Shown in pieces: positions 48,144-59,638 of a stretch of DNA of 64,000 nt (its first letter is position 1; each line of letters begins with the position of its first letter). This DNA comes from Loxodes magnus (lineage: Eukaryota > Ciliophora > Karyorelictea > Loxodida > Loxodidae): positions 62,001 to 126,000 of the forward strand of contig CAMPDV010000120.1 of the NCBI GenBank assembly GCA_946699065.1. Direction: 5' to 3'. A program made the position numbers and the translations under genes. The notes under the pieces are model-generated. The model saw nothing but the letters and a program-made list of their open reading frames with translations, ran no database searches and had not been told where the DNA came from.

Positions 48144-51100
48144 TCACTAACAATCGTAAGTGTTTGGTATAAGTTTGATAAAAGCAGATGTAAGATCTGA
48201 AGGTTCGATACATGTTTTTATCTTTCCTTTTAAGTCATCTACCATTTTCACCAAAACAGGGAATGAATTTCCTCCATATCCAATAGCTACAAAATCAAGT
48301 CTATTTATGATTCCTTCATGCTATTTTATCTTTTATATTATATTCTAAGGATATTGAGCACCACCATCTGACATCATGCATAGTATATGTCTATCATAAC
48401 TTTATAGATTCTTTATAATACTATTATAAGCTATATTTAATGGATTTTCAAAATTGGTTCCACCTCCTGTAAATTTAATTTAATTTATTAAATCGAAACT
48501 CGGAGATTAATAACTACATATTTCTTTGCTCTTATTATCATAAGCTATTAGTGTTATTTTTGAACTACTTTCCAGAAGTGGATTTTATTATAATTAGTTT
48601 AAAAATTAATTTACTGCCATCATTAAATTTTTTCATTTCTATCCTCTCATAGATCCACTTCTATCCAACATTAAAATATAGTGACTCTGTAGAATTCCTT
48701 ATGGTAATTATTTGTTTGCCTCTACAAAGTTAATTTAAATTCCATTCTATTATTAATAATACTCACAAATCCTTTTACCTAGATAATTCCAAATTACAAC
48801 ATTTTTATCTTTAATACGAATAGATTAAGTTTTACTTTAAGTTTCGAAAGACCAATTTTTAAATGTTTATTTGAATTTAATTCATTTTAAAGTTTCTTTT
48901 TTGTAAAATACTTCATCTTAGTCTCTAAGTTCATTGCAACAAATAGTTATAGCATTGTTGCTTTAAAAATGCATATTTCCTCCAAAAGCTTAAATTTAAT
49001 GACCTTCATTACATGCATGCTTTCTGTCTGGCAAAGGTTCATTACTTAGATGAACTACATCGCATTATCTTCTGCAAAGTTTACAATATTCATCACAACC
49101 TGTTAAATCAGCTTTGAAATCTTAAAGATGCTGTCCAACTAATTCTTCTTTTTATATGCTACTTTTCATTGATTCCATAAAGTTTTAATCTTCAATTCTT
49201 TTATAGAGTTCAGTTAGAAAATTATATAAATTAGTGATACGTTAATTTTTTATTTAAGCAACTATAACTTTTACAATATCTTCATCAAGTTCGAGACCTA
49301 CTTGGATATCTTAAGGTAACGGTAAAACATATCTGAAATTTTCTATAAATTAAATTCCATCTACTGTAATTGTTTCTTTTTGGTACCATTTTTACTCGAT
49401 AAACTTGAGAAAATATTCCCCTGCTGCTTTTTAGCTAAAAATTGATAATTAACTTTAGAAATTTTTATTTTCTTATTCGTTTTCATTATTTAATTACTAA
49501 AGATTTTCGTTTTTCTATTTTTCAATAAAGAGTTAAAAAGAAGGAACATTACATTTTTGTTCAACTTACGAACAAAATTCCTAAAAGAAAGTAATTAGAT
49601 TTTATACTTTTCTTTAAATTCTAGTCATATAAGAATTCATAGTTTCTTCAATAATTGAAGTTGTATAAGCTTTCCAATATTTTTAAAACATAGATTAAAA
49701 TAAATTCTTAGGATCTACATAAAACATAATAGCGTCTTCTTCTGTAATTTCTATCTCAGCAGTTTATTAGTTTTGTTTAATCTCTTTTAATTCTTCCTGC
49801 TAATAATTTGTCTAATTTCCAGCCCTTGATATAATGAAATCTTCTATTTTTTGTATAACTAATGATTTCTTGAATGAACGTGTTTTCAGTACATTCATCT
49901 GGTTATTGAAATCAGAAATAATTTTTAATTTTGCTCTTCCAACCAAATCTTCCTTGACTTTATGAACTATTTCTCCTGCAAGAGAGGAATCTATTAACTA
50001 ATCATTACTTGTTAATATTGCTATAAACTTTTCTTTTTGAGTTTCCATTTAATTATTTTATATTTCAAGTGGAGATTATTCTTTAATTAACTCTAGCTGT
50101 TCAGCTAGTACTGTTAGATAAGTTCTAGCAACTAAGTGAAAAAAATGTGTTCCCTTCTCTGAAATCCCTAAGCAAAAAAACTCTAATTCGTCGTTTATTT
50201 TTTTAATTACTCATTAAACACTTTTAGCTATGCTCTGAGTTAATTTTTAAGTAACTTAAACAAATTTATTTTTATATTAGTTTTTATTTTTACTTTTTAA
50301 ATTTGTTATTCAGTCATCAATATTTTCATTTTCTTAAACTTCCCCATCAATTTTATAATTTTATAAAACACATATTTCTATTTCATGTAATATTTTAATT
50401 CAATTTAACTTCTAATGAAAATATTTAAAAGCACTTTTGCATTCTTATCCTTATTCTTGAATTGGAGTTTTATGAGGAGCTTCAATAAACTGAAAATATC
50501 TTTTCATATTATTATCTAATTTATTCAAAAATTATTGATTGAATTCGTACTTTATTTTGGAGACTGAAAAATCATATTTTTACTCTTCAGATTTAGAAAA
50601 AATGTTTATAACTTAATAATCAATTTCATAATATTTTTTATAAACTTTTTATCATTAAATTCGATTTTGAATTCATTTTATATCATTAATATCATCAAAA
50701 TTAAAAAATTCTCAAAACTAATTATAATGCAAGTTGTAATCAATATGAGTAGATTAGCATTTAAAAAACTAAGGAATATTATTGTATATATTATATACGA
50801 ATTTTTAAACTAAAGAGCTATTTCTTTTTTTTGTAAAAAAAGTTCAATTTTTTCTCTTTTTATTGAAATCGTTTAATGTTTATTCCATATTACTCAATAA
50901 ATTAACTAATATATCACAATTTATTTGCAAAATTTGAGATTCTCTTTATATTTTTCTAATTTATTGGTCTAATTTATCTTAATCTGCTCTAATTTAAAGA
51001 GTTAAAGAAACGTCTAAAAATTGTTCTATCGTTGTGACTAACTTATAAAAGATAAATCTTTCTTAAATAAATTTTTCTTAATTAAATCTAATGTGAATAA

Positions 51101-54100
51101 CTTTCACATCTAAAATGTTTTAAGAAAAATTTTCTGTATATATTTTTGTTTTTTTTTGAAAAGCAATTATATTCTCAATATTAGGTTTTACATAGTTTCC
51201 TGTAAAATATAAGAAGCTTTAACTAAATTTTTATTTCTTTATTTCGCTTAAAAAGGAATTAAGGTTAAGTTTTTTATAATTATAGAGATATTCTTTTTCT
51301 TCCTAAATATTTTAATAACTGTTTTCCACTATTTCATTTTGATATAAATTATGGATTAATTTGAAAACTTCTTCGTAAACTACATTTTACGGTTTTAACA
51401 TATATTCAACTTCATGCATTATTTAATCTCAAGCTTCTTTAAACTTTTATTCAGCCTCTTAATTTTAATATCCAATTTTTTCTTTTAAAGCATTGTGAAT
51501 AAAATATCCTAATCTAGCATCTCCTACATCTCTAGACTTTTTTTATGCAAATAGAGCAATATCTTCGTTAGTATGTGAATTTCATTATTATTCTCAATAT
51601 TAAATTTATCGAATAAATAACGATTTTTTACTATCTCTTAATGATAAACTAATGTTTTAATCTCCACAGTATTTTTTAAATTCTTCTAATAACATTTATT
51701 TTATTTATTCAAATTTATTAATAATTTATTGCTTAATTTCAATGCTTACTATCTCAATCTTTACTAAAGCTACTCCTTAAAATTTTAACAATTCTTATTT
51801 AATTAATTCTGAAATTTCTGCTTTGTGTTCTTAAAATTTTTATTCTAAGTTTTCTAAAATTAATTAATTCATTTTTTCATTTACTTTCTTATCTTATTTT
51901 TTTTCATCTAAGCTGGTGAACTCAGTAATACCTTTAAAAGTTTAAGTAAATGCTCAATGACCAGAGGCAAATTAGTATCATTCTGATAAAGTTAAATGAC
52001 TACCTTGTCTTACATCAAATTATATAGCTCTTTATAAAATTTTAGATCTTAATGGTTCTAGAGATTTAGCAAATTCTTACGAGGGTTAATTAATAACCAA
52101 ATTTCCTTCACCTGATCTATCGAAGGCAAATGGAAGTATAAATACATTTTCTCTGGTAATTTTAAATATTTATTTTTAAACTCCTTTTTACTCTTCTTAA
52201 TTACTGTTGATATTCTTTTCTATTTCTAATATAGCTTAACTAATTCCTTTAATACTTTCTTCCATAGCTGATTCATTTATTTAAGCCTGCATATTCATAA
52301 TTATATTAACACTAGGTTATTAAACTATATTTTCTTTCAGATTGGATATTGCATCTATAGCAAGCTTAATAATTTCAGCCATTTACTTATTCATTTCTCC
52401 TTTATTGCAAATTAGAACTACATGAGATACACACATTATATAAAAAACTATTCTTCTGTCAAATTAATCATCTCTTCCTTCTGAAGCTTAGATTCCTTCA
52501 GTATCTAGTAATAATATTTTCTTATAATTAGAGTTTTTATTATTTATTTGTAATAATGAAGCATAAACTCCTTTAGTGCATCTACCTGCAGCAGATAGAA
52601 ATTAAGTTCCAAATAAAAAGTTAAGTAAAAGAGACTTTCCTGAAGATTAAGGTCCTATAACACTTACTATTAGAACTTGATCATTATCATTTTTGTGGAT
52701 TATATCATAAATTTCTGAAATGAATTATAAGTTATTTCCATCAATAATCTCAAAAGGCTACCCTTAAATAATTTAAAGTTTTGCTAGTTCGAAATAAGAG
52801 TTCTTTGACTCTTATCCTATTAGTCTTTTGTTAATCTGTGATTAAACTTGAGAATTTTAACCTAAATAATATAATTCTCTAATAACAAATTCCATACTAA
52901 AAAGCTTTTATTCTATTTATTTGGTAACCAACTTCATTTTTTTAAGTATTTCATTCATATTTTCGTTAGATAATCCTTCTTGTTGTAAATCAGCTCTATA
53001 TTATGTTCTTTCTTAATACAAAGGCTCAAGCTCTTTATCTAATAATCCTTTTAATAATTTAGAAATAATGGAAGCAATTCCAATGAAGTTTTCTGAATCT
53101 ATTATTTCTATTAGAATTTTTACTATTCTTGCTTACTCTTATTTTTATAATAAGCGCTTAGAATTTTCAAGATATTATAAAAGTTATTCTCTAGCAGACT
53201 AATCTATCTCACTTTCTTTATAAAGTTAAATTTCATATTTGCATATTTCTTCCATTATCTAGTTACAAGGAAGAAATCCAATATCTTTAAGATCACCAAT
53301 ATAGTTTTTTACTTCAAATAAAAAATTATTAACTAATCTAGAACTGTTTTCTATATCTACTAATATTTAATTAGTATCTTAAATAATATTATAAAATGCT
53401 TGCATAGAGTTTAACCTCATATTATAATCTCCTATAAACTAATAGTAGTCTTTTATTTTTACTTACACAAATTAGTAAATTTTATCCTTTAAGTTTATTT
53501 TTGCTTGCTCTTCTATCTTTTCAAACTAGCAAATTTAGAAATAATGAACATTTTCTTCAGTTAGCTAGTATTCAATATTTTCTCTACTAAAATTTTAATT
53601 ATGTTCTACTATTATTATTAAAAAATCTTGCTTAACCTATTTTATTTTCTCTATTTAAGAGTTAAGTATGCTTTTATCTTCTTTTTTGTTTAGAATATGA
53701 ATAATGAAAATATCAAATAAACTATAAAATTTTTCTAGCTGTTCTAAATTTAGATATCCATGAACATCAGCCACTGGTATACACATTGGAGAAGCAAAAT
53801 TCAAATCAAACTATATTTCAATGCTTCCATAATTAGTTAATCTATTGCTATGCTTTTCAAAATCTCTGTTAAAAATAGAATTCATTAAGGAAGTACATCC
53901 TTAAGGACCCTTATTTGGATTTGATTGAAGTTTAAAAGTTAAAACTGCTTTATATTTTTCAAATACATAGAAAAGTTCTTTATATATTATCTTCTTTCAT
54001 TCATTTGTTGTGGTATCTAATTCTCAAGATAGCAAAGGCATAGGCATAAAAAGAGAGCAAGCTATACAAAGTAAGATCCTTAATTACTAATCAGCATTTC

Positions 54101-56753
54101 TCATAAGAAATTAAAATAATTATATTCTAGTCAAAGGAGTTATTTTGTTTTGTTTGGAAAAAGAAGTTATAAGTTTTGAAAAATTTAGTCTTCTTTTAAC
54201 ATAATCGAAAAGTAAAGCTAATAGTAATTAAGATTCAAATGCATTTTATTTCCCATAATTTTCAGTTAATTAATTTTCTAATTTTTCCATTTATAGTGAT
54301 ACATCTAAACTCATAAAATCAGTAATTGTAAGTTTATTTTCATTAACTTGTAGCACTTTTTAAACTTCAACTAAACTCTATTGACTTTACTATAAGCAAC
54401 TTAAGGGTTTTTCAATTTAAGAAAAAATATTATGTTATTAAATAAATTTCTAATGGAACTCTTAAAATAGTTTCTCATCTTCAAAGAAAATTGTTTGGCA
54501 AAGTTCTTTAAAAGCAAATTTTTTTTCTTTCAGTTCTTATTCTGTTAATTGATTAATTTGCAAGTGCAAAATTTCAATAGAATTTTATATTTCATTTTTT
54601 ATCTCTTCTGGAGAAGTTAAAATAAAAACTTCCTCTCTTTTTAAAGATTATTCAAACTGAGTATCAAATGTTATTAAATCATAATAGATTTATAAAGCAT
54701 AATTTGATATTTTAAAATTTTTAATTAAAGACGCAAGATCTTAAGAAGATTATAAATAATTTCCTTCCTTAAGTTAAATAAAAAATAAATCAAATTTACT
54801 TTTTTCATTTTTTTGAGAGATAGAGGTATTTTATTTTTCTCAATTCTGGTTGAAAATTTTCTAAAGAATGTCTATTTTTGATTTTTTTCTTAATTGAGGC
54901 TTTTAAAAAAAAAAAAGTCCTGAAATAATTGAATAAAATGAAATTGAAACAAGATAAATATCACTTAGCTTTTCAAGTATTAATTCATCAATTTCAAATT
55001 CACAATAACTAATTAGCTCTTTAAATTACGTTTAACACTCTGAAGGACATTACTCTTGTAAAGCTTCGAGTTTTTAAATAATGGAATATGATTCGCCCTC
55101 TTTATTGTCAAATGGAGAATTAATCTGTTAATAGCCTTTGCAAAGTATCAAATAAAGATACATACCACAAGGCAAACTCCTTCGAGTCATTTTTTATAAC
55201 TCTTCGTTACATTTATCAAACATTTGCTTTTAAATTAGTAAATCCAAAATTTTTTTAGTTTTTATAAATAATTAAGATTGCTCAAAAATTTTTTATTCAG
55301 TACAGTATTATAAAAATATTTATTCTTTATTCTAAACTAAATATTCCAAAATTTATTCTTATTTATTGTTAGGTAAAGAAATAAAATAAGAATGAAATTA
55401 TTATAAATTATGCTAAGCAACATTTTATTCAGTTATTTATTCTTTTATTTATTCAGTTATTTATTCAGTTATTTATTCAGTTATTTATTCAGTTATTTAT
55501 TCAGTTGTTTATTCAGTTATTTATTCAGTTGTTTATTCAGTTGTTTTTTCTAAATTTTATTCTTTATCTATATTTTATTCAGTTATTTATTCAGTTATTT
55601 ATTTAGTTATTTATTCAGTTGTTTATTCAGTTATTTATTCAGTTGTTTATTCAGTTGTTTATTCAGTTGTTTTTTTTAAATTTTATTCTTTATCTATATT
55701 TTATTAAGTTATTTATTCAGTTATTTATTCAGTTATTTATTCAGTTGTTTATTCAGTTGTTTTTTTTAAATTTTATTCTTTATCTATATTTTATTAAGTT
55801 ATTTATTCAGTTATTTATTCAGTTATTTATTCAGTTGTTTATTCAGTTGTTTTTTTTAAATTTTATTCTTTATCTATATTTTATTCAGTTATTTATTCAG
55901 TTGTTTTTTCTAAATTTTATTCTTTTTCTAAATTTTATTCAGTTATTTATTCTCTTTCTATATTTTATAATTATAATTCACTGGATCATTTTTGATTATA
56001 GTCATTTAATATCTCTTTACTTTTTTTTTCTGGCTAACTTGATTCAACCAATAACTGTTAAGACTAGTCATTTTCAGAATTGTATTAGTTTTATTTTTCT
56101 AAGCTTTAATTTTTTAATTAATCTTATATTTTCTCATTTTATTACTATTTTTTTAACTAAATATTTGTTTAGATTTGAATTTCTTGGTCACTTTCATTTT
56201 ATATTTTTGTCTCGATTTAAGTTACTGCGCAACTTTGTTCCTTTAGGTAATTTTACTGTCAAAAAATTTCATTTTAATTAGATTATTAGAAAGGTTTAAA
56301 TTCTTAAGGTGATTCTTACTTTTTTAAATCTATAACAATATTCATCTAATTTTTTTCATCGAAATTCTAAGATTTTTATTTTTAAGCTGGTTAATTTTTT
56401 TCTTCATTTGCTTATTGTTTTAAATTATAATTTTCTTTTTATTAAATTTATTCTACTTATTTAATTTCTTAAATTTTAATATTGTCTTATTTTAATTCTA
56501 TCTATTGAATATGCTCATTTGAAATATCTGGATTTTGGTTTGAATTTTCACCTTAAAGTTAAGTTAATTTTTACTTTATTAATTTCCATTACAGAGGTTT
56601 AATACCTATTTCTTTGATATCTTAAATTTATATTAAATCTAATTCAGATATTTTGGTGACTCCTCATTCATTTAGTAAAACAAGAATTTGTTACGCTTTT
56701 TCTTAGTCTTTTATAGCACTTTCCAAAAATTCCTTCAGATCTCTTTCTACCAT
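48144..56753 (-). CDS. giant dynamin-superfamily (VLIG/GBP-like) GTPase with VWA domain, copy 2
   Basis: One uninterrupted frame of 2869 residues from ATG 56753 to TGA 48146-48144; the 12-A run at 54905-54916 is in frame. The architecture matches copy 1: SAM-like N-terminus (GVTKISELDL...DIKEIGIKPLQW), Gln-rich region expanded by a Thr-Glu-Gln-Ile repeat (residues about 260-450), P-loop GPQSSGKS at about 1367, DTEG, Cys/His cluster, and VWA with LDRSGSMRGQKWKNLMMAVN. Most TGA codons are conserved as TGA with copy 1; others alternate with TGG, which shows they mean Trp. It ends ...PNTYDCQ where copy 1 ends ...PNTYD. Divergence is uneven: the G domain and C-terminus are nearly identical, while the N-terminal linker and a helical segment (51.1-50.5 kb) differ strongly. 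Both copies appear functional. Confidence 0.92.
55395..55975 (-). repeat. in-frame minisatellite coding Thr-Glu-Gln-Ile repeats
   Basis: On the plus strand the 12-bp unit TTATTCAGTTAT is tandemly repeated. It is arranged in a higher-order 90-bp (30-codon) unit seen about three times (starting points near 55681, 55771 and 55861), where runs of TEQI/TEQT alternate with QNIDKEQNLKK. Both unit lengths are multiples of three, so copy number can change without breaking giant gene 2. Gene 1 lacks it. The long Phe/Ile/Leu plus-strand frame here is its antisense shadow. Confidence 0.9.
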
Positions 56754-57830
56754 TATTAAATATATGATAGAGAGAACTCAAAAAGGGATTTGGAAAGTTT
56801 AATTTTTTGTTTAATTACGTTTAATCGCAAATTAATGAGATATAAAAAGTTTAAGTATTATTTTATTTTATTGTAATACTTTTATTTAATTAAGCTTTTA
56901 ATAAATATAATAGGCAATTTATTAATTTCCTTATTTAAAGGAGTTCGTACCAGTTTATTTTTTAATCTTTCTAAGCTTATAAAATTCCAAATGCAGGTAT
57001 TTTTTTAATAATTTTTTCTTTTATAAATAATAATAAATAACGATATTTAATCTCTTATAAATTCCCTTTTCCTAATTATTATTGAAATTAAAAAATAAGT
57101 TAATTTAAATGAAAACATTAGGCATTCTAATAAATTTAATGTATTTTTTAAACAATTTTTATAAGATTTATTATGTATATGTTTAGTTATGTCATAATTA
57201 ATTTAATAACAAAAATAAATTTAGTAAGTAATTTAAAATGATATAGCTTAAAGTAATGAAAAGAGTTACATTATAATACATAGATTGATGCTTTATCGTT
57301 AATTACTTATTTAAAGTAAAACTTAATTTTTTTATTCCTTTAGTAAAATAATAGAATTATCTCTAAGAAAGGGATATAGTTGTCAAATATTTGTATTTAA
57401 TTGCAAAAATACTTATTTTTTAATAGCAATTTTTTTATATTTTGTACTTCCTTATTAAACTTTAAAATAATAATCTCTTTTTATCAAAGAATGCTATATT
57501 AAATCTTTGATTTAATAAATAAATTTATTTATAGATATTATGATAGAAATAATTTATCATTATTTATAATATTATGAGTTAAACATTCGTAATTTTAATT
57601 ATCAAATATTGCTATAATTTATCCGCCAATTTTCAAGAATCCATAAATTTTCACAAATTTAAATGGCGGCAAAAGATAAAAGATGCCAAAGATTATAGTT
57701 AATAATTCTATAAATATATAAGAGAATTATGCTAAAATAGCAAATATAATAATATTTTCTAAGGAAAAAATATAAAAGCATTATAATCAAACAAAATCAA
57801 AATACTTAATAAAAATTGGAATTTAATAAT
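56754..57830 (-). repeat. conserved block upstream of giant GTPase gene 2
   Basis: Reverse complement of the 26650-27350 block, with shared CCAATTTTCAAGAATCCATA and TATTATGATAGAAATAATTT, plus A/T-rich sequence up to the ATG. The homology marks the outer limit of the 9-kb inverted repeat arms. Confidence 0.6.
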
Positions 57831-57907
57831 AATAATATATTTAAATGTTAATAAAATTTAAAAAAAAACACAAGACTTGAAATCTGGCAGCAGCAACCAC
57901 TATATTT

Positions 57908-58653
57908 TTACATGGTTGGGTTCCAGATTTTTTTGATTGAGAAGATAACTCTCATAAACTGACTCCGTTCTAAAATTCTAAAGTATCTTTCTTTTATAGA
58001 TCCCTTCGCTTGTCACAAAAAGTCTTGATAAAATTCTTAATGCAATTTATTATTCAATTTTTTGATTGGTTTAAATTCTTTTACATCTTCATAGAACATG
58101 TCATTATGATCATCAGTATCAGCATTTTTTTCTTTTTATTTTTAGTTCTTACACTCAAAAGTCTTTCAACGTTTTCAACTCTTTTGTTCACTTAAGCTGC
58201 TTCTTTTCTATTTTCATCTTCTGCTATTTTTCTTAGGATTGAGACATTATTAATTTATTTTGAGGATTTTCAATCTATATTGATACCACTGATGAAGGAG
58301 GCAGTTAAATAAGTCCAAATTTATTATCTTTTGATTTATTTATTATTTACTAATATTTTCTTGAGTTAATCTATTTAAAGGTCGAATTGTTCGTAGCTAG
58401 TAAGAATTTCTCGAATTTAATTTTTCAGATTATTAGATTGTTTCTTCTTGTTTGATTATAACTTTATTTAGTTTCTCAATTTATTCCTTTTCTATTCAAG
58501 AAGTTTCTGGATCAACCATTCGCTTTCCTTAGGAAGGAAATGAAGAGTTTGATTATTCTAATGGCCAACTTTTTACTTTTAAATGAGATTGACTTTTCTT
58601 CTAGCTTTCTTAATTTCGGCCTTTCTAAGATGCTGTCTGATATTAAACTCCAT
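57908..58653 (-). CDS. coiled-coil protein with a 23-nt intron, unknown function
   Basis: Exon 1 from ATG 58653 to 58155 reads MEFNIRQHLRKAEIKKARRK, then HFLPKESEWLIQKLLEQKRN and later SILRKIAEDENRKEAAQVNK. A 23-nt intron (58154-58132, GTGTAA...AAAAG) leads to exon 2, KKNADTDDHNDMFYEDVKEF, KPIKKLNNKLHQEFYQDFL and, after a TGA-encoded Trp, QAKGSIKERYFRILERSQFM. The phases fit. The protein is charged and helical, without a recognised domain. The 3' end is unresolved: I end at TAA 57908 after IKKIWNPTM, but TAA should be Gln and a further intron may exist. It is divergently arranged with the 58710 frame, 56 bases apart. Confidence 0.65.
58132..58154 (-). other. 23-nt intron GTGTAAGAAC...AAAAG
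   Basis: It connects ENVERLL to KKNADTDDHND with matching phase 1. Both flanking frames are strongly protein-like and lie in different frames without it. Confidence 0.6.
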
Positions 58654-58709
58654 CTTTTATTAATTGGAATTTAGTACAACTTAAGAATAATGCTAGATAG
58701 AATATTATA

Positions 58710-59024
58710 ATGATGGCTAATAAACTTAGTAGAAATCAAATCAAACTAGAATAAATACTAAAGTTAATGAACAATAGACTTTAATCATGGAGCAATAGGG
58801 TAGATGTGTATATAAATATTGTCTCAAATAAAAATTATAAAATATAGAATTATAATCTTAACGCTTTTAAATTAAAAACATATAAGAAGATTAAGTAAAT
58901 CTTAATAAGAATTAAATACTAGAGTTAGATTTAAGACGTTAGTAAGGTAGAAAGAACGAAACTTATAAAATTGTATTTTTGTGTAAATAATTACCCCTTA
59001 ACTCAAAGATAAAGAACACTTTTA
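58710..59024 (+). CDS. hypothetical basic protein, 3' end cut by duplication
   Basis: From ATG 58710 (a second ATG follows at once) the frame reads MMANKLSRNQIKLEQILKLM, NNRLQSWSNRVDVYINIVSN, then KIKQILIRIKYQSQIQDVSK and LYFCVNNYPLTQRQRTLL. It runs into the start of the U2 duplication at about 59010 without a TGA, so the original 3' end may have been lost. No family is recognised. It shares a short intergenic promoter region with the minus-strand gene at 58653. Confidence 0.5.
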
Positions 59025-59357
59025 GATTAAATATTTTTATTAAAAATATTTAAATTTATTATTTAGTAAAAATCTTAAAACAAGACAACTACAGAGTACT
59101 CAATATAATTTTGCTTGTGTAATATACATCAGATTCTATAATCAAGCTTCTTTTAAACAACCTAAAGAGAAATTATTTATTTTTCAATAAGTTTTACAAT
59201 TTTATTTTATAAATTTCTAAGAATATTTAATAAATCTTATTATCTTGTAAATAATATTTAAAAATTAATTATATCTTGCTATTATAATATAAACTACTGC
59301 TAAATTTTGTATTTCTAAAACATTTCTAAATTTAATAAAGTTTAAATAATTTTATAA

Positions 59358-59431
59358 ATTTAAATGTTTAAAGGAAAAACCTTAATAAAATAAGTGGAAT
59401 GAACTTTAAATAGGAAAAAGGGAATATAAAC
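59358..59431 (+). promoter_or_regulatory. U2 snRNA upstream promoter block
   Basis: Same block as at 17470, with AAGTGGAATGAACTTTAAAT and AGGAAAAAGGGAATATAAAC directly before the RNA. Confidence 0.6.
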
Positions 59432-59638
59432 ATACCTTCTCGGCCTTTTGGCTAAGATCAAGTGTAGTATCTGTTCTTATCAGTGTGAAAACTGGTATCC
59501 ACTCATGAAGTGGGTTGTTTTCGCAGTCCAATTTTTCTTTGGGGACGAAGGGTAACTCGGCATGCCGAGTCCTTTGTCGAAGGTCGCTTTAGCATCACAC
59601 TCAAGCTTTGTGTGGTCTACCCAATCTCCTCCGGGGAT
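59432..59638 (+). ncRNA. U2 snRNA, copy C
   Basis: Same 207-nt gene as copy A, differing at five positions in the 3' half (GTAACTC for GTAGCTC, GCTTTA for GCCTTA, GCATCA for GCATTA, GGTCTA for GGCCTA, ATCTCCT for ATCCCCT). All five are shared with its palindrome partner D. The 5' domain, branch-point recognition sequence and Sm-site region are unchanged. Confidence 0.95.

Noticed and set aside
54901..54920. Frameshift at the 12-base A run in giant gene 2
   Set aside because: A recount showed that 12 bases keep the frame; codons before and after align with gene 1 and the ATG, the run and the final TGA are all in phase.
55619..56281. 220-codon standard-code frame on the plus strand, rich in Phe-Ile-Gln-Leu repeats
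   Set aside because: It is the antisense of the TEQI minisatellite inside giant gene 2; the minus-strand frame is homologous to gene 1 on both sides of the repeat.
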